Shown one piece after another: positions 45,072-53,621 of a stretch of DNA of 64,000 nucleotides; position 1 is the stretch's first letter, and the number at the start of each line of letters is the position of its first letter. Under the pieces are notes generated by a model. It had not been told where the DNA came from and did not search any database. It saw only the letters and a program-made list of their open reading frames with translations. Origin of the DNA: Candidatus Stackebrandtia excrementipullorum (GTDB lineage: Bacteria > Actinomycetota > Actinomycetes > Mycobacteriales > Micromonosporaceae); assembly GCA_019113825.1 (NCBI GenBank), contig DXGR01000135.1, positions 1-64,000 of the forward strand, in the 5' to 3' direction. A program made the position numbers and the translations under genes.

Positions 45072-46336
45072 CGACCGAGCAGACGGTCGACGTCGCCGGA
45101 GACGAACCGTCGGGTGAGCCCCGTCGCCGTTCCCGGTTCGCGGCGCTGTCCGCGAACCGGGACTTCCGGATGCTGTGGATCGGCCAGGCGGGCTCGGAGT
45201 TCGGCGGCTCGTTGACGACGTTGACCGTGCCGCTGTTGGCGGTGTGGCTCACCGGTTCCTCGGTCGCCGCCGGAGTTCTGGGGTCGATCGGTTTCGTCGC
45301 CATCTGGTTGGCGCAGTTGCCCGCGGGGTACTTCGCCGACCTCGTCGACCGTCGAACGGTCATGCTGTGGTGTGACGCACTCCGCCTTGGCCTCATGGCC
45401 GCGTTCGCCATGTTGGTGTTGTTCGACGCCGCAGCGCTGTGGCACCTGCTTGTTCTGTCCGTTGTGGGTAGTGCGCTCGGCGTGGTTTTTCGGGCCGCTC
45501 AGACCCAGGCGATCCGCATAATCGTGACCCGTGACCAGCTGCCGGAGGCCGTGAGCATCACGCAGGCTCGCGGCTTCGCGATCTCAATGGCCGGGCCGCC
45601 CGTCGGTGGTGTCCTGTATGCGCTGGGACGCTCCATCCCGTTCTTCACCAACGCGGTCTCGTATGCCGTTTCGATGTTCTTCGTGTGGCGGCTGCGCACC
45701 CCGTTGCAGCCGGAACAGCGCCCGGAGGCCCGTCGCCTTCTGCCCGACCTCGGTCGCGGCTGGACGGAGTTGGCGCGCAACGCGTTCTTGAGAAGCAAGA
45801 CCGTCTACTCGGCGGTCACCAACCTCGCGGTCTCGGCCCTGGTGTACACGGTGATCATCAGCCACGCCGAGGACAGCATCGTGCTCGGTGTCGCGTTGAG
45901 CGCCGCGGCAGGTTCCGGACTGCTCGGTGCCCTGGCGTCGCCGTTCCTCATGCGACGGCTGCCGTTGCGGACGTTGCTCGTGGGGGTGGCGCTGCTGCGC
46001 GGGGCCGCGTTGGCCGCCGCCACCTGGACCGGCGAACCGCTCCTGTTCGCCGCGACACTCACGTTGGTCATGTTCGCCGGTCCGGTGGTCAACGCCGCCT
46101 TGTCGACGGCGACCGTGCTCTACGTCGATGCGGAGGTGCTGGGTCGGGCGTCCAGCTCCTCCGCTTTCATCAGTAGCGTCCTGCAGCCGGTGGCACCGCT
46201 GTTGGCGGGTGTCCTGTTGAGCGTATGGTCACCGGCTCTTGTGCAGTGGACATTGACCGGGGGGTTCGTGTTTGTGGCGCTATGCGCGCTGGTCCTTCCG
46301 GGGCTGAACCTCCGGTTGAACGAGAAACCTGTGTGA
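45068..46336 (+). CDS. MFS exporter of the lanthipeptide cluster
   Basis: Predicted 422 aa, about 12 membrane helices, MFS_3/EntS-like: SANRDFRMLWIGQAGSEFGGSLTTLTVPLLAVWLTGSS opens the first half, and GYFADLVDRRTVMLWCDALR is the A-motif loop. ATGA overlap with lanKC shows translational coupling. The simplest reading is export of the modified peptide or its precursor. Class III clusters more often carry ABC exporters, so an MFS transporter here is less usual. Its 3' end overlaps the convergent regulator gene by 167 bp. Confidence 0.85.
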   Translation: MTTEQTVDVAGDEPSGEPRRRSRFAALSANRDFRMLWIGQAGSEFGGSLTTLTVPLLAVWLTGSSVAAGVLGSIGFVAIWLAQLPAGYFADLVDRRTVMLWCDALRLGLMAAFAMLVLFDAAALWHLLVLSVVGSALGVVFRAAQTQAIRIIVTRDQLPEAVSITQARGFAISMAGPPVGGVLYALGRSIPFFTNAVSYAVSMFFVWRLRTPLQPEQRPEARRLLPDLGRGWTELARNAFLRSKTVYSAVTNLAVSALVYTVIISHAEDSIVLGVALSAAAGSGLLGALASPFLMRRLPLRTLLVGVALLRGAALAAATWTGEPLLFAATLTLVMFAGPVVNAALSTATVLYVDAEVLGRASSSSAFISSVLQPVAPLLAGVLLSVWSPALVQWTLTGGFVFVALCALVLPGLNLRLNEKPV

Positions 46337-46979
46337 CGTCGGCGGTCAGCCCCGACAGCCGCGCGAGGTCCACGGCTTCGCTGCGTCGCGACACTCGCAG
46401 TTTCATCAGGATGTTCGACATGTGGTTGCGCACGGTTTTGGTCACCACCTTCAACCGGCGGGCGACATCGGCGTTACCGAAACCGGCCGCGGCCAGGGCG
46501 AGGACCTCGTGTTCGCGTTCGGTCAGGGCCGGAAACACCGACCGCCGGTGCGCGGCGATTCCGGCACGAACGGCGGTGAACACTCCGTCGCCGAACACGG
46601 TCGATCCGCAGGCCAACGAGCGGATGGCCGCGAGGATCTCCGAGGGGGCCGACGTCTTCGTCAGGCAACCGAACGGGACCGACACGTCGGGCAGGACCGT
46701 GGGCACCGTTCCCTTGTCCACCATGAGGAGCAGTCGGGCGTCGGGCGCGCGTTCGATGATCGCCATGACAACGTCGTCGGCGCCGGATCCGACCTCCACG
46801 ACGACGACGTCGGGGCGGTGTTCGTCGATCTGTCGGAGGACATCGTCGACGGTGTGCCCCGCTGCGGCCGTCACGAGGTCGACGGCGGATGTCAACAACC
46901 ATTCGAAACCGGCGTTGAAGATGGCGTGACCGTTGAGGACAATTCGATGCTTCTTCTGCGGGCTCGCGTCGATCGTCAT
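46170..46979 (-). CDS. LuxR-family regulator with degenerate receiver domain
   Basis: Predicted 269 aa. Residues 10-125 have receiver-like secondary structure, but the acidic pocket is replaced (RIVLNGHAIF where DD is expected) and the phospho-Asp position is Glu (VVVVEVGSG); the Lys in CLTKTSAP remains. The LuxR helix-turn-helix is intact near 145-200 (LTEREHEVLALAAAGFGNADVARRLKVVTKTVRNHMSNILMKL). About 60 extra C-terminal residues run antisense into the MFS gene and may be untranslated if an earlier stop has been lost. Position next to lanKC suggests a cluster-specific activator like RamR; inference. Confidence 0.8.
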   Translation of the reverse strand: MTIDASPQKKHRIVLNGHAIFNAGFEWLLTSAVDLVTAAAGHTVDDVLRQIDEHRPDVVVVEVGSGADDVVMAIIERAPDARLLLMVDKGTVPTVLPDVSVPFGCLTKTSAPSEILAAIRSLACGSTVFGDGVFTAVRAGIAAHRRSVFPALTEREHEVLALAAAGFGNADVARRLKVVTKTVRNHMSNILMKLRVSRRSEAVDLARLSGLTADVTQVSRSTGGSAPEGPARIAPQTRTPRSMSTAQEPVTIRSTGHPPTAVPPAAGRY

Positions 46980-47174
46980 ATTCGGCTCTTTCCCGTGGGG
47001 CGGACGGTGAACGGCACTCACTTTCGCGCCATCCATCCTCGTGTCACTCTCGATTCGTCCTCGTTGCGGTCGGCCGATCACACAATTCCGGACTGACCTG
47101 CAAATCGATTTGGCGCAGGCCCCCAACGATCATCCACTACAGACCCCCGCCGAGGCCCGTCGCGGTCGTGAGAC

Positions 47175-48731
47175 TCAATAGGCTCGCCACTCCTGTTGCG
47201 AGTACTCGAGAATGCGCGGATCCATCAATGTAGACGGAGGAACGTCCCGCTGTCGCTGATCGGGAGCAAACACCTGCGCGGCCGCCAACGTCTCCTCATC
47301 CAGGGAACGCAACGGCACCGGCGGGTCCAAAGCCGGAGTAGGTGCACCGGCCTTCCCCACCAGCATGAAACCCCAGTCACCGAAACTGGGCACCAACACG
47401 TGATACGGCGTCGGATGGAGCCCGGCCGCCTCCAGCGTCGCCCGGATACACCAGAACGACATCGGTGCGAAATACGGGGACCCGGACTGAACCGTCATAA
47501 GGCCGTCCTCGGCCAAAACCCTGCCCGCCAGGCCGTAAAACTCGGTCGAGTACAGCTTCGCCGTCGCGGTCTCATCGGGGTCGGGCATGTCGATCACGAC
47601 GGCGTCGTACACCCGGGTCTGGTCACGGAGCCACGCGAAGGCATCGGCATTCACCACCGTGACCCGGGGATCGTCAAGCGCCGACTCGTTCAGCTCCACC
47701 AGTTTCGGATGATCGGCGGCCAGGTCGGTCATGGCCGGATCGAGCTCCACCAACGTCACCGACTCGACGTCCGGGTACCGCAGCACCTCGCGAAGCCCGA
47801 GACCGTCGCCGCCGCCCAGAATCAAGACGTCGGCACGGTCCTTCGCGAGCGCCGGATGTACCAGCGCCTCGTGATACCGGAACTCGTCCCCGGCCGAGAA
47901 CTGCAGGTCGCCGTTGAGGTACAGCTCGACGTTGGTCTTACCGTCCCAGGAGACAGACTCGGTCAAGACGATGCTCTGATACTTCGTCTGTTCGCTGTGG
48001 ATGATCGGGTGAGCGTACAGAGCCTGCTGCGCCGCCGCCTCGAAGCGGTGGGAGTATCCGTACGCCGCCACCAGCGACACGCACACGGCGACGGCCACCG
48101 CCGACAGGCCCCACCGGCTTTTCCGGCCGAGGTCCTTACGGAACACGGTAAAGATCAACACCAGACCGGCGACCGCGTTGACCGCGCCGACGATCAGGGC
48201 ACCCCGAATCTGCCCGAACAACGGCAGCAACAGAAACGGGAAGGCCAATCCACCCAGCAGGGCGCCCACGTAGTCGGCTGCGAACAGGTCGGCAACCGCC
48301 GATCCGGCCGCCTGCTTACGGATACGTTGTAGCAGCACCATGAGGAGCGGGATTTCGGCGCCGATGAGTCCGCCCAGCAGGAGCGCCAGCAGGATCATGG
48401 CGAAGGTGTAGACGTGCAGCCAGGCGAAGGCCGCGTAGAGCGCCAGGACCGAGAGCCCACCTATGAACGCCAGGGCGAGCTCGATGAGCGCGAAGTTGCG
48501 CGCCGCCTTGGCCTGGAGGGGTTTGGCGGCCAGCGCGCCCATGCCCATGGCGAAGACCATGACGCCCAGCACGATCGATGCCTGAGCGGCGGTGTCGCCG
48601 ATCAGGTAACTGCCGAGCGCGACCAGGGCCAGTTCGTAGACGAGCCCGCAGGCAGCGCAGACAAAAACGGTGGCCAGCAGACCGAAACGGGCCAGTCTCC
48701 GCCTGCCGGCCACCACCGTCGATACGGACAC
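47175..48731 (-). CDS. speE: Membrane-fused spermidine synthase-like protein
   Basis: Predicted 518 aa. The first 215 residues hold seven or so membrane helices (FVCAACGLVYELALVALGSYLIGD, an MFS-like spermidine-synthase-associated domain). Residues about 235-470 are a polyamine synthase fold: SIVLTESVSWDGKTNVELYLNGDLQFSAGDEFRYHEALVHPAL, cofactor motif LILGGGDGLGLREVL, VELDPAM and IDMPDPDE. The Asp/Glu set for decarboxylated AdoMet binding seems present. True aminopropyl transfer is unproven for this membrane class. It is the last gene of a five-gene operon, starting directly after the DUF350 stop. Confidence 0.85.
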   Translation of the reverse strand: MSVSTVVAGRRRLARFGLLATVFVCAACGLVYELALVALGSYLIGDTAAQASIVLGVMVFAMGMGALAAKPLQAKAARNFALIELALAFIGGLSVLALYAAFAWLHVYTFAMILLALLLGGLIGAEIPLLMVLLQRIRKQAAGSAVADLFAADYVGALLGGLAFPFLLLPLFGQIRGALIVGAVNAVAGLVLIFTVFRKDLGRKSRWGLSAVAVAVCVSLVAAYGYSHRFEAAAQQALYAHPIIHSEQTKYQSIVLTESVSWDGKTNVELYLNGDLQFSAGDEFRYHEALVHPALAKDRADVLILGGGDGLGLREVLRYPDVESVTLVELDPAMTDLAADHPKLVELNESALDDPRVTVVNADAFAWLRDQTRVYDAVVIDMPDPDETATAKLYSTEFYGLAGRVLAEDGLMTVQSGSPYFAPMSFWCIRATLEAAGLHPTPYHVLVPSFGDWGFMLVGKAGAPTPALDPPVPLRSLDEETLAAAQVFAPDQRQRDVPPSTLMDPRILEYSQQEWRAY

Positions 48732-49184
48732 TTAGGACAGCCCGGCGACGACGACCATTGCCACAGCGATGTGCATCGCCGCCGAAACCCACACGGCCGG
48801 GTGATCCTCCTGGTTCATGAGGATGTCCCCGAGTCTGCCCGGTACAAGCAGATCCAGCAGCAGGAACGACACCGCCATGACAACGAGTCCGACGACGCCG
48901 TAAATGAAACTGGTCAACAGAGCCTGACCGAGGTCTCCCTCGGACGTCCAGATCGCCGCGGCAACAATCGCACCCACCGCCAGCAGGTTGCTCGCCAGCA
49001 GGATCGCGGCGTTGCGATTACGTTCCGTCCAGATCTGCCGACGAAGGTTCCCCGGAGTGACGATGTCGACCATGACGAAACCCAGCGCCATAAGGACAAC
49101 GCCGACTCCACAGTAGGCCAGAACGATCAGGGGCGCGGTGAGCAGGGTGGGGACGTCAAGGGACGTCGCCAAGTCAAGATTCAT
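48732..49184 (-). CDS. DUF350 family membrane protein
   Basis: Predicted 150 aa with four membrane helices: LIVLAYCGVGVVLMALGFVMVDI, NAAILLASNLLAVGAIVAAAIW, SFIYGVVGLVVMAVSFLLLDLL and VSAAMHIAVAMVVVAGL. The ERNRNAAILLAS segment between helices 1 and 2 is typical of DUF350 (YjfL-like). Function unknown. It lies between DUF4247 and SpeE-like genes, and its stop abuts the next GTG. Confidence 0.85.
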   Translation of the reverse strand: MNLDLATSLDVPTLLTAPLIVLAYCGVGVVLMALGFVMVDIVTPGNLRRQIWTERNRNAAILLASNLLAVGAIVAAAIWTSEGDLGQALLTSFIYGVVGLVVMAVSFLLLDLLVPGRLGDILMNQEDHPAVWVSAAMHIAVAMVVVAGLS

Positions 49185-49211
49185 CGGTTTGATGCTTTCC
49201 GTTTGTATGGG

Positions 49212-49646
49212 TTATTTGCCGAAGCCACCGAAGCCACTGCCTCCTGGCCGGCTGGAACTCCAGCCGAAAACACCGATGTAAGTCGAGTGCTTGGCGTAAC
49301 CACGGTCGTAATCGTCGACCTCGATCTGAGCGCCGACACCAGAGTTTTTGATCGCGATGATGTCGTCGGAGTACTGCAGGAATATGGTGCCGTTGCTGGC
49401 CGTTCGCCGGTCGATAGGAGAAACGTCCGAACTGATGGCCGACGCAACGCGGGTCGCGCTGGAGCCGGAGTTGCACACCACGCTTTTCACCGAGGTCGGA
49501 TCGAGATTGCATCGGTATGTGGAACCGATGAAGGGGCGTGGACTGGATGAGGTAGCCGAAATGGCGATGACGGCAACGAGGAGCCCCACCCCGGCCAGCA
49601 CCGCGAATACAATCCAGCCCTGCTTCCGGTTTGAGTTGGCATTCAT
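49212..49646 (-). CDS. DUF4247 family protein
   Basis: Predicted 144 aa. One N-terminal membrane helix (GWIVFAVLAGVGLLVAVIAISA), then an extracytoplasmic domain with two cysteines (YRCNLD and VVCNSG) and FLQYSDDIIAIKNSG...IEVDDYDRGYAKHSTYIG, matching DUF4247. The end is glycine-rich (GGSGFGGFG). ATG at 49646 overlaps the DUF2617 stop and has AAGGAAG upstream. Function unknown. Confidence 0.8.
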   Translation of the reverse strand: MNANSNRKQGWIVFAVLAGVGLLVAVIAISATSSSPRPFIGSTYRCNLDPTSVKSVVCNSGSSATRVASAISSDVSPIDRRTASNGTIFLQYSDDIIAIKNSGVGAQIEVDDYDRGYAKHSTYIGVFGWSSSRPGGSGFGGFGK

Positions 49647-50182
49647 ATGATCTTCCTTGCGGGGCGTTGGGCGGATGAAGGGTAGACGACAGACGTGGTT
49701 GTGGCAACCCAGGCCCCGGCTTGCGGGTAAGCGTGGACGGTCCACCACCGTGGGATCCTCTGCTCGGCGGCAAGAACCGTCACCGCGTTCGGCTCACCCG
49801 GAAACCGACCCAGCAACATGCGCGGATTCTCCGCGGCCTCGGAAACCACTGCAGTCACCCGTGAGGAGAACGCCGCGCCGTCGAGGTAATCGACCCGGTA
49901 ACCGAACCGTACAACCACGTGTCCAATCCGTTCGATGTTTTCCTCGGGGGGCGGTCGCCCGCCGCCGTCACGCAAGCACGCCAACGTTTCTACGTATTCA
50001 CCTTCGTCAGTGGTCAATACGGCCTGATGACTGGCGCCGAGCAGCCGCAACGACACCGTCGAGCCGGGCTGCCAACCTTCGACGTCGAGTTGTCCGAGCA
50101 CGGGAACATCGCAGGCTCCCGTCGCGAACCTGAGGTCCCCCACCGCGGAGTCGCTGTAACCGACGTCGAGGCCGACGATCAT
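49643..50182 (-). CDS. DUF2617 family protein
   Basis: Predicted 179 aa, soluble. GLDVGYSDSAVGDLRFA at the start and AVTVLAAEQRIPRWWTVHAYPQAGAWVATTTSVVYP near the end fit the actinobacterial DUF2617 family. No catalytic motif is seen. It overlaps both neighbours by 4 bp (ATGA), so it is tightly coupled to DUF4178 and DUF4247. Confidence 0.8.
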   Translation of the reverse strand: MIVGLDVGYSDSAVGDLRFATGACDVPVLGQLDVEGWQPGSTVSLRLLGASHQAVLTTDEGEYVETLACLRDGGGRPPPEENIERIGHVVVRFGYRVDYLDGAAFSSRVTAVVSEAAENPRMLLGRFPGEPNAVTVLAAEQRIPRWWTVHAYPQAGAWVATTTSVVYPSSAQRPARKII

Positions 50183-50790
50183 GGTGTTTGGGGGTAGATG
50201 ACGATTTCATGATGCTGGATGACCAACCCCACGGCCGCCTCGTGCTTACCGGTGCCCCCGAAGTCCTCGAACGACAGTCGTGAGTCGTCGGACGCACGGT
50301 AATCGTGGTACTGGACGGATCCACGCGGGTCCAGCCCGGTCGTGGCCTCGCTCGTGTAGTTGGCGCGCCCGGTTTCCTCCAGCCGATATGATTTGCCGTC
50401 GTATTCGATCTGGCCCGGGCCGGGCATCGGTGCACCCTTGACCTCCGTCCACAGGACGAGTTCAAGGTCCGGGTCCTCCTCGACCGACAACCACCGTTTG
50501 ATGCCGGTACCGGTGTCGATCAGGTGCTCACTCCAGCGGTATCCACCCTCCGAGAGGCGAAGGGAACCACGCACGGTCAGAGTCTCGCCGTGGGTGTCGA
50601 AAATGTCCCCCGCCTTGAGCGCCCGCGGATCGCCACGCAACGCGCTCGTATCCGAGTCGGCGAAAGGGTCGGTCGGTGTGTACCCGCCACGTTGCTCCTT
50701 CTCCTTTCGCTTCCGGTAGTACCGATAGGCCACCACAGCGATCACGGCGACCAGCCCAAGGCACAAAAGCGTCAGTAGGAATTCGAGCAT
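50179..50790 (-). CDS. DUF4178 family protein
   Basis: Predicted 203 aa. One N-terminal membrane helix (LLTLLCLGLVAVIAVVAYRYY), a basic linker, then DUF4178: ALKAGDIFDTHGETLTVRGSLRLSEGGYRWSEHLID...KRWLSVEEDPDLELVLWTEV. It is first in the five-gene operon DUF4178-DUF2617-DUF4247-DUF350-SpeE-like, a set that recurs in actinobacteria and is probably envelope-related. Function unknown. Confidence 0.82.
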   Translation of the reverse strand: MLEFLLTLLCLGLVAVIAVVAYRYYRKRKEKEQRGGYTPTDPFADSDTSALRGDPRALKAGDIFDTHGETLTVRGSLRLSEGGYRWSEHLIDTGTGIKRWLSVEEDPDLELVLWTEVKGAPMPGPGQIEYDGKSYRLEETGRANYTSEATTGLDPRGSVQYHDYRASDDSRLSFEDFGGTGKHEAAVGLVIQHHEIVIYPQTP

Positions 50791-51036
50791 GGGGAAACCT
50801 CACAGCAAATCGAAAGTCCGCTCGAGGATAACCGGGCCCCGCACCTTAATCGCATGCCGCGGGGGGCACCGCACCACCCATGACGTCCGGATATGACACA
50901 CCGTAAGGACTTAACCTGCGACGACGGTCGAATCTTGATCTGCGCCAACGCTTCTGGCACGATGGGCCGCGCCCCGAAATCAACTAGCCGGTAACATTTC
51001 CCAGTCGACCGAGCGCATCACCCCAGGAGCCTCGCC

Positions 51037-51834
51037 TTGAAGGCACGCGCAAGAACCCTAGCCAGGGCATCGGCAACGGCCTTGGTGGCCATCATGACGG
51101 CGGGTGGACTGGCATCCTGCTCCAGTCAGGACACCCTCGACGTCTGCACATCCCTTCCCTATGAACCGTTCGAATACAAGGACTCATGGCAGGACAACAA
51201 GGTCGTCGGTTTCGACATCGATCTCATGGCCATGGTCGCCGAGAACCTATCTCTTGAAGTCAACATCATCGACATGCCCTTCGGGCCCATCACCAGTGGA
51301 GAGGCATTGAAGTCCGGCGAGTGCGACGTCGCGGCGGCAGCCCTGACGATCACACCCGAGCGTTCCAAGGTCATGGACTTCTCACAGCCGTACTACGACG
51401 CAGACCAGGCGTTGGCAGCCGTCCCCGGCAACGGGGTCTCCAGCATCGCCGATCTCGACGGCAAACTCCTCGGCATACAAACCGAAACCACCGGTGAGGA
51501 CTACGCCAAGGACAAGCAGGGCGAGTTCGGGTACGAGATCAGAGTCTACGACGACCTGGGAGCTCTCCAGGAAGCCCTTCTGTTCGGCGAAATCGACGGC
51601 GCCATCGGCGACGTCCCCCTGTGGAACGCCGAACAAAGCCGAAACCCGGATCGGCTGGGTGTCTACGAACGATTCGATACCGGAGAGCAGTACGGGTTCG
51701 CCGTGGCCAAAGGCAACTCGGATCTGCTCGAGACCGTCAACGCCGTGTTGACCGATGCCAAGGACAACGGCACCTTCGCCAGGGTCTACGAGACCTGGAT
51801 CAACGAAGAGTGGCCTGGCGGCCGCGACAACTGA
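51037..51834 (+). CDS. Solute-binding lipoprotein, amino acid type (SBP_bac_3)
   Basis: Predicted 265 aa from a TTG start with CAGGAG 7 nt upstream. The lipoprotein signal ends in LASC near residue 27. The domain shows YEPFEYKD...VVGFDIDLMAMVAENLSLEVNII, ECDVAAAALTITPERSKVMDFSQPYY and LLGIQTETTGEDYAKD, typical of polar amino-acid binding proteins. No permease or ATPase gene adjoins, so it either serves a transporter elsewhere or acts in sensing. Confidence 0.9.
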   Translation: MKARARTLARASATALVAIMTAGGLASCSSQDTLDVCTSLPYEPFEYKDSWQDNKVVGFDIDLMAMVAENLSLEVNIIDMPFGPITSGEALKSGECDVAAAALTITPERSKVMDFSQPYYDADQALAAVPGNGVSSIADLDGKLLGIQTETTGEDYAKDKQGEFGYEIRVYDDLGALQEALLFGEIDGAIGDVPLWNAEQSRNPDRLGVYERFDTGEQYGFAVAKGNSDLLETVNAVLTDAKDNGTFARVYETWINEEWPGGRDN

Positions 51835-51848
51835 AACCTGCTTGATCT

Positions 51849-51881
51849 GTGGCCGCCGCGTGGATCAATCGCGGCGGCCAC
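51849..51881. terminator. Hairpin after the solute-binding protein gene
   Basis: Perfect 12-bp arms (51849-51860 and 51870-51881) with a 9-nt loop, 14 bp past the stop. It lacks a U-tract and lies between two convergent genes. The rest of the gap to 52033 shows nothing I can support. Confidence 0.6.
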
Positions 51882-52033
51882 GTATGAGCCGGCGGGGCCT
51901 GACTCATCCTTGGCAGGATTTAACCAGTTTGCCTTGCGGGTGCGACATTTTCCACATCCGAGCACCGGCTGTTCGCAACGTCACCTTCCGATCACACTCA
52001 GAGTGTCACTCGCATGGGCCACCGAGCTGGGAA

Positions 52034-53581
52034 TCAACCCGAAAACCACGCTGCGGCACCGCTCGGGAGCGCCCCGTCGATCAGGTCGGCGGAACTCAGC
52101 AGAACATCACCGTCGACGGGGACCGGCTGCGATCCGAAGTTCACGACGCAACGAAAACATCCGTTATGGAACGACAAAGTGTCCGCCTCGGACGGCAACC
52201 ATGCGACCTTCGTCGGGACGTCTCGGCGCCTCAGCGCCAATGCCGACCGGTAAAGCTCCAACGTGGACCCCTCGACCCCGTCCTGAGCCTCCACGCTCTT
52301 CTCGCCCCAATCGGACGGTTGTGGAAGCCAGCCGGCTGCCTCGCCGAACCCAAACGACGGACCACTTCGCTTCCACGGCAACGGAACCCGGCAGCCATCC
52401 CGCCCCTTCTCCGTGAAACCGCTGCGGTGCCAGGTCGGGTCCTCCCTCAAGTGATCGGGAAGATCCAGAACCTCCGGCAGGCCCAATTCCTCACCTTGAT
52501 ACAGATAGACCGAACCGGGAAGCGCCAACATCGTCAGCACCGCCGCCCGCGCTCGGTCCAGCCCCTTTTTACCGTCGCCGTACCGCGTCACGTAACGCGG
52601 CCGGTCGTGGTTGGACAGTACCCAGGTCGGCGGGGCGTCCACCGACGTCACCGTGGTCAGCTCCGCGTCGATCACGGACCGGTACGACTCGGCGTCGAAA
52701 TCGGCCACCAACAGGTCGAAGTTGAACGCCTGATGCAGCTCGTCACCACGGACGTAGTTGGCGCGCCGCTGCGGAGACTCGACCCACGCCTCGGCCACGG
52801 CCATCCGGTCGCCCGGGTACGAGTCGAGGATTTGTCGCCAACTCCGATAGATCTCGTGCACACCGTCCACGTCGAAGAACGGCGACCGCGTCGTTCCCAA
52901 CATCTCGATGTCCAGCCCTTCACCGACATCGGGAAGCCCCGGCTCCTTGACGAGGCCGTGCGCCACATCGACGCGGAAACCGTCGACGCCGCGGTCCAGC
53001 CAGAACCTCAGTATGTCGGCGAACTCCTCGTGAACCTTCGGGTTGTCCCAGTTGAAGTCGGGCTGTGTGGAGTCGAAAAGGTGCAGATACCACTGGCCGT
53101 CGGGTGCCTGGGTCCACGCACGACCACCGAAAACGGACCGCCAGTCGTTGGGCGGCTCGGTGGTAACACCGTCTTCGTCGACCGCGACACCGTCTCTGAA
53201 GTGGTAGAGCGCACGCTCCGGTGAACCCGGTTCTGCGGCGAGTGCCGCCTGAAACCAGGGGTGCTCACTCGACGAATGGTTGGGAACGATGTCGACGACG
53301 ACCTTCAAGTCGGCGGCGTGGGCTGCGGTGACAAGCTCGTCGAAATCGGACAGATCACCGAAACGCGGGTCGACATCACGGAAGTCGGCCACGTCGTAGC
53401 CTGCATCGTTTTGGGGCGAGGTGTAGAACGGGGACAACCAGATGGCGTCGACGCCCAACCGGGACAGGTACGGTATCCGGCTCTTGATCCCGGCGAGGTC
53501 ACCCATACCGTCACCGTTGCCGTCGGCAAAGCTACGAGGATAGATCTGGTAAATGACGGCGTCGTGCCACCAGTGCCGCAT
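52034..53581 (-). CDS. Alpha-glucosidase, GH13 family
   Basis: Predicted 515 aa. The (beta/alpha)8 barrel has all GH13 regions: VVVDIVPNHSS (I), DGFRVDVAHGL with nucleophile Asp (II), VAEAWV with the Glu acid/base (III) and LSNHDRPR with the transition-state Asp (IV). QIYPRSFADGNGDGMGDLAGI is the usual N-terminus of oligo-1,6-glucosidase and alpha-glucosidase. No signal peptide, so it acts on imported maltose-type sugars in the cytoplasm. It lies downstream of the LacI gene and shares a regulatory region with the divergent malEFG-type importer. Confidence 0.92.
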   Translation of the reverse strand: MRHWWHDAVIYQIYPRSFADGNGDGMGDLAGIKSRIPYLSRLGVDAIWLSPFYTSPQNDAGYDVADFRDVDPRFGDLSDFDELVTAAHAADLKVVVDIVPNHSSSEHPWFQAALAAEPGSPERALYHFRDGVAVDEDGVTTEPPNDWRSVFGGRAWTQAPDGQWYLHLFDSTQPDFNWDNPKVHEEFADILRFWLDRGVDGFRVDVAHGLVKEPGLPDVGEGLDIEMLGTTRSPFFDVDGVHEIYRSWRQILDSYPGDRMAVAEAWVESPQRRANYVRGDELHQAFNFDLLVADFDAESYRSVIDAELTTVTSVDAPPTWVLSNHDRPRYVTRYGDGKKGLDRARAAVLTMLALPGSVYLYQGEELGLPEVLDLPDHLREDPTWHRSGFTEKGRDGCRVPLPWKRSGPSFGFGEAAGWLPQPSDWGEKSVEAQDGVEGSTLELYRSALALRRRDVPTKVAWLPSEADTLSFHNGCFRCVVNFGSQPVPVDGDVLLSSADLIDGALPSGAAAWFSG

Positions 53582-53621
53582 GGTGTTTGCCTTTCGGGTC
53601 GGTTTCACAGAAGAGGGCCGG

